From Mariniphaga sp. (GTDB taxonomy: Bacteria; Bacteroidota; Bacteroidia; Bacteroidales; Prolixibacteraceae), in assembly GCA_013203525.1 (NCBI GenBank), contig JABMQB010000146.1, forward strand, positions 1 to 9,198: a DNA stretch of 9,198 nucleotides. Reading direction: 5' to 3'. The position numbers and the translations under genes were made by a program. This document shows, piece after piece, positions 6,238 through 9,198 of the stretch. The stretch's first letter is position 1; each line of letters starts with the position of its first letter. The notes under the pieces were generated by a model. The model was given only the letters and a program-made list of their open reading frames with translations. It searched no databases and had not been told where the DNA came from.

Positions 6238-6921
6238 CTAATATATTGAATATTGTGAAATTACCGACATGATCTGAGCTGGAGTAAAATAATATTTCAA
6301 TTTATATTTAAGATATTTCTCAGATGCATTGGAATGGTTTACAACAAAATCAGAAAAATTTTTAACCTGGTAACCCAATCCGTGTTCAATTGTAATCCGG
6401 TCGATTTGCTCTTCCAGGTTTCGACGGTATTTTGGAAAAAGATAACCAATTCCGGTAAACAAAACACCCATATTTGTTTTTCCTGAATAATCGACAACAT
6501 GTCCCAGTTCGTGGCCAATTACACCAATTTGTGCATTAAATGGCACACTGTCAAGCAAAATACCCCGGTTTTTTCTTAGCTTATTATCAATCGCAATCAG
6601 ATAATTTCGTTTTTCTTTCTTTTTAAATAAAAAATTTGATTTTGGATGGCATAACATGGTGGTTTTAATATTTTTCTCAATAAGCTGAATAGATGTTCCT
6701 TTTAATTCAGGATAATAATTTAAAGCAGTAAGGGTAGGAACCAGGAATCGTTCTTCAAATAATTTATTAAGCGATAACTCCCTGAAATATTCATCCTGTT
6801 TTTCCAATTCCTGTTCATAAAAAAATTGTTTTATGGGATCAGGAAGTTTTCCCGTACTTTCTGTAATAAACGAAAAAGTCAGGATACAGATAAAAATGAA
6901 TTTGGTAAAAAATATTTTCAT
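6238..6921 (-). CDS. exported protein with HELGH zinc-metalloprotease motif
   Basis: A 227-residue protein with a signal peptide: Lys at 2 and 7, a hydrophobic core at about 8-19, and possible cleavage near STG-K25. There is no lipobox Cys, so the mature protein is expected in the periplasm or outside. GVIGHELGHVVDY (133-145) contains the zincin motif HExxH (His137, Glu138, His141). About 30 residues later, E170-E-Q-I-D174 fits the ExxxD pattern that supplies the third zinc ligand in M48-like gluzincins. KYRRNLEEQIDRITIEHGLGY resembles the ExxADxxAxxxG helix in those families. The protein is short for a full M48 peptidase and I do not recognise a named family. Peptidase activity is a motif-based inference and the substrate is unknown. 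It is the first gene of a minus-strand series leading into rluB (44 nt gap) and diverges from the AIM24-like gene. Confidence 0.8.
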   Translation of the reverse strand: MKIFFTKFIFICILTFSFITESTGKLPDPIKQFFYEQELEKQDEYFRELSLNKLFEERFLVPTLTALNYYPELKGTSIQLIEKNIKTTMLCHPKSNFLFKKKEKRNYLIAIDNKLRKNRGILLDSVPFNAQIGVIGHELGHVVDYSGKTNMGVLFTGIGYLFPKYRRNLEEQIDRITIEHGLGYQVKNFSDFVVNHSNASEKYLKYKLKYYFTPAQIMSVISQYSIY

Positions 6922-6946
6922 CGGATTAGTTATCTTTAAAACGCAA

Positions 6947-6979
6947 GCAAATTACAATAATTCAATTTAAATACACAAA
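6947..6979 (-). promoter_or_regulatory. candidate promoter of the HELGH protein gene
   Basis: On the minus strand TTTG (6979-6976) is followed after 21 nt by TAATTTGC (6954-6947), similar to Bacteroidota -33/-7 promoters, giving a predicted leader of about 20 nt before the ATG at 6921. The 63-nt region 6922-6984 must also serve the divergent AIM24-like gene. On the plus strand TATCTTTA (6931-6938) is 7 of 8 to TAnnTTTG, but no -33 box lies at the right distance. Confidence 0.3.
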
Positions 6980-6984
6980 CGATT

Positions 6985-7755
6985 ATGCAATCACACGAAA
7001 TTGATTACAAGATTTTAGGACATGATGTCCAATTGGTTGAAATAGAATTGGATTCGATGGAAACAGTAATAGCTGAAGCCGGTGCTATGTTATATATGGA
7101 TGATGGGATTGAATATACTGCTCGTATGGGTGATGGTTCAAATCCTCAGGCTGGTTTTTTTGATAAGTTAATTTCAGCAGGTTCGAGGTTGATAACCGGT
7201 GAATCATTATTCCTTACTCATTTCACAAATCAGGCAATGGGAAAGAAAGCTGTAGCTTTTTCAGCGCCTTATCCGGGCACCATCGTACCACTTGACCTCG
7301 CAAAATTTGGAGGCCGGATTATAGTTCAAAAAGATGCATTTTTGTGTGCAGCGCTTGGGACAAAAATTTCTATAACTTTCAACAGAAAACTTGGTGCCGG
7401 TTTTTTTGGAGGTGAAGGTTTTATTCTTCAACAATTACAGGGCGATGGAATGGCTTTTATTCATGCCGGAGGTACAGTAATTGAAAAACAATTAAATAAT
7501 GAAGTTTTAAAAGTAGATACAGGATGTATTGTAGGATTCGAAACTTCAATCGATTATAGTATTCAGCAGGCAGGTAACCTTCGTTCCATGATTTTTGGCG
7601 GCGAAGGAATTTTTCTGGCAACTTTACGTGGAACCGGAAAAGTTTGGTTGCAGAGTATGCCTATCCGAAAATTGATTGCACAACTTTCAACTTCTGGTCC
7701 GAATACAAGAAAAGAAGCACGTGGCGGCTTACTGAATAATTTGCTGGAAGGGTAG
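6985..7755 (+). CDS. AIM24 / TIGR00266 family protein
   Basis: A 256-residue soluble protein of the AIM24 family (PF01987, TIGR00266), named after a yeast mitochondrial protein. Bacterial members have no established biochemical role. The fold is a beta-barrel built of repeated strands rich in Gly. Visible family segments are ETVIAEAGAMLYMDDGIEY (26-44), GESLFLTHFTN (72-82), GGEGFILQQLQGDGMAFIHAGG (142-163, internal repeat), GGEGIFLATLRGTGKVWLQSMP (205-226, second repeat) and a C-terminal GGLLNNLLEG tail. The paired GGEG(F/I)(I/F)L segments show the duplicated core. There is no signal peptide or membrane helix. The start is the ATG at 6985; no Shine-Dalgarno sequence is seen, and A-rich sequence precedes it. 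It is the only plus-strand gene here, divergent from the HELGH gene and convergent with dgt, 9 nt between stops, without an obvious terminator hairpin. Confidence 0.92.
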   Translation: MQSHEIDYKILGHDVQLVEIELDSMETVIAEAGAMLYMDDGIEYTARMGDGSNPQAGFFDKLISAGSRLITGESLFLTHFTNQAMGKKAVAFSAPYPGTIVPLDLAKFGGRIIVQKDAFLCAALGTKISITFNRKLGAGFFGGEGFILQQLQGDGMAFIHAGGTVIEKQLNNEVLKVDTGCIVGFETSIDYSIQQAGNLRSMIFGGEGIFLATLRGTGKVWLQSMPIRKLIAQLSTSGPNTRKEARGGLLNNLLEG

Positions 7756-7764
7756 ATCAAGAAT

Positions 7765-9102
7765 TTATACAATTTCTGGCAAATTAATTCCTTTTATTTT
7801 CCGATATAAATCGAGTGCATAAACATCTGTCATACCCGAAACAAAATCGACAACTGATTGAATTTTATTGTAAATCGAATCAGTTTTTGGTTTATACTGC
7901 GATGGAAGAAGTGAGTTAAGTTTTTTACTATATAATTCATTAGGAGTAATAATTGCTCCGATAAATTCGTCGAGTAGGGTTCCAATAATTTTATATCCTG
8001 CAATTTCAATTTCAACTACCGACCGGTGGGCATATACTTCTGAAAAGGAAATCTTTTTTACATTTTCCATGGCATTTGCCTGCACCGGATTTAATTTTTT
8101 GATCAGGCTTGTTTCAAAAATTCCTTCCATGATTTCTTTATTATTCTGATTAAATATCCGGCTGCATTCCGAAATTAATTTTCCAATTACTCCTGCCCTG
8201 AGGTAAGTTATCTGTTCGTTCGGATCCGATACAATTTTGAGTGTTTTATCGATGTTTTTTAAAACTTTGTCATCATCATTTTTATCGTAAAAGTTGAGAT
8301 ATAAAAAACGTGTTTCATCATACGATAAAATCCCCAGTTTAAAAGCATCTTCTATGTCCATTATCTGATAGCAGATATCATCGGCTGCCTCAACTAAATA
8401 CACTAATGGATAGCGGGCAAATGTATTTGGCATCAAAGAATTTTCTTTAATTTGTAATTCATCAGCTATTCGCAAATAAGTTTCTTTTTCTGACTGGAAA
8501 AATCCAAATTTTTGTTTATTGGCTTTTACCGATTCAAAAGGATATTTTATAATTGATGCCAGGCTTGTATACGTAAGGGCAAATCCACCGGGCCGTTTTC
8601 CGTTAAACTGGTTGGTTAGTATTCTGAAGGCATTGGCATTTCCATCGAATTTGGTAAAGTCATTCCATTCAGCTTCAGACAGGCTGTTTTTAAATTCCTG
8701 CCCATTTCCTTTTGTAAAAAAATTAGAAATAGCAGCTTCTCCTGAATGTCCGAAGGGTGGATTTCCCAAATCGTGGGCCAGGCATGCCGCCGAAACAACT
8801 GTGCCAATTTCATTTTGAAGGGTATTGTAAGGTAGGTTTTGATTTTCTGAAAGGAACTCAGACAGTAGATTTCCCAACGACCTTCCAACACTTGCAACTT
8901 CGAGGCTATGCGTTAAGCGGTTGTGTACAAAAATACGTCCGGGTAAAGGAAATACCTGTGTTTTATTTTGCATCCGCCTGAAAGGTGATGAGAAAATTAT
9001 CCGGTCATAGTCTCGCTGAAACTCCGGGCGGTCTTTTTGGGTGTTTTGGTATCGATCTTCCAGCCCTAATCTTTTAGCCGATAATAGTTGCTTCCATTCC
9101 AT
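7765..9102 (-). CDS. dgt: deoxyguanosinetriphosphate triphosphohydrolase (dGTPase-like, HD domain)
   Basis: A 445-residue HD-superfamily enzyme of the Dgt type, hydrolysing dGTP (and in many homologues other dNTPs) to the deoxynucleoside and triphosphate, so it shapes the cytoplasmic dNTP pool. The N-terminus has DYDRIIFSSPFRRMQNKTQV (31-50), characteristic of the family. Metal ligands are His65 in NRLTHSLEV (61-69), His110-Asp111 in AHDLGNPPFGHSGE (109-122) and Asp241 or Asp242 in VEAADDICYQIMDIEDA (237-253). KYPF (186-189) and the following region match the substrate-channel part of the family. Length is typical for the roughly 440-residue bacterial form. The substrate could be any dNTP, since some family members need an allosteric dNTP. 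The ATG at 9102 is 2 nt after the stop of the gene on the right, implying one operon and translational coupling. The 3' end faces the AIM24-like gene with a 9-nt gap. Confidence 0.93.
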   Translation of the reverse strand: MEWKQLLSAKRLGLEDRYQNTQKDRPEFQRDYDRIIFSSPFRRMQNKTQVFPLPGRIFVHNRLTHSLEVASVGRSLGNLLSEFLSENQNLPYNTLQNEIGTVVSAACLAHDLGNPPFGHSGEAAISNFFTKGNGQEFKNSLSEAEWNDFTKFDGNANAFRILTNQFNGKRPGGFALTYTSLASIIKYPFESVKANKQKFGFFQSEKETYLRIADELQIKENSLMPNTFARYPLVYLVEAADDICYQIMDIEDAFKLGILSYDETRFLYLNFYDKNDDDKVLKNIDKTLKIVSDPNEQITYLRAGVIGKLISECSRIFNQNNKEIMEGIFETSLIKKLNPVQANAMENVKKISFSEVYAHRSVVEIEIAGYKIIGTLLDEFIGAIITPNELYSKKLNSLLPSQYKPKTDSIYNKIQSVVDFVSGMTDVYALDLYRKIKGINLPEIV

Positions 9103-9104
9103 AA

Positions 9105-9198
9105 TTAATATGTATATGTCGAATACTGTTTAATTTCTTTAGCCAATTCACGGGCTTTTCCGTTTGTTACCCTGTTTAATTCTTCATAAAATTTGGCA
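9105..9198 (-). CDS. C-terminus of an unidentified protein (cut by window edge)
   Basis: Reading leftward from the right edge, one frame stays open for 30 codons and ends in TAA at 9107-9105. The encoded end is charged and helix-like (AKFYEELNRVTNGKARELAK), closing with YSTYTY. The other frame checked, starting at 9198, stops after four codons. The 2-nt spacing to the dgt ATG, the same strand and the charged composition support a real gene end. I do not recognise the protein from this fragment. Confidence 0.6.
   Translation of the reverse strand, partial: AKFYEELNRVTNGKARELAKEIKQYSTYTY

Noticed and set aside
7761..7800. GAATT...AATTC pairing followed by CTTTTATTTT as a terminator for the AIM24-like gene
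   Set aside because: The 5-bp AT stem with a loop of about 20 nt is too weak to call, and it lies inside the dgt coding region.
8519..8981. Plus-strand open frames of 74-99 codons
   Set aside because: They are antisense to the catalytic HD region of dgt and show no domain or start signals.

Overview
The window is AT-rich and reads as chromosomal DNA of a Bacteroidota bacterium, most likely of the Bacteroidales/Marinilabiliales type. Four things point there: FISUMP-domain lipoproteins, a glmM product whose N-terminus and GEGNGG sugar loop look like the Bacteroidota form, an RsuA/RluB-type pseudouridine synthase with a long charged N-terminal extension, and the absence of clear Shine-Dalgarno sequences. 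The order or genus cannot be fixed from sequence reading alone.

Layout: all genes but one lie on the minus strand. Reading along that strand from the right edge, the C-terminus of an unrecognised gene (9105-9198) is followed 2 nt later by dgt (7765-9102), a dNTP triphosphohydrolase. The only plus-strand gene, an AIM24/TIGR00266-family protein (6985-7755), converges on dgt with 9 nt between the stop codons. Divergent from it, across 63 nt, starts a minus-strand series: an exported protein with an HELGH zinc-protease motif (6238-6921), an rluB-like gene (5198-6193), an ECF sigma factor (4653-5141) and a four-helix membrane protein whose ATG directly follows the sigma stop codon (3966-4652). A strong hairpin with a T-rich tail (3901-3944) ends this series. 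Then come a short palindromic repeat (3833-3852), glmM (2344-3726), a secreted GHL10-type glycoside-hydrolase-like protein (1157-2230), and two tandem FISUMP lipoprotein genes (239-964 and 1-227, the latter cut by the window edge).

Functionally this is mostly housekeeping (amino-sugar phosphate metabolism for the envelope, rRNA modification, dNTP pool control) mixed with envelope accessory genes. The sigma factor and membrane protein form a probable regulatory pair. I see no mobile element, CRISPR array, defence island, tRNA or rRNA, and nothing that convincingly forms a new multi-gene system. The points most worth a second look are the near-identical tandem FISUMP lipoproteins with unrelated signal peptides, and the sigma factor with its non-standard membrane partner.
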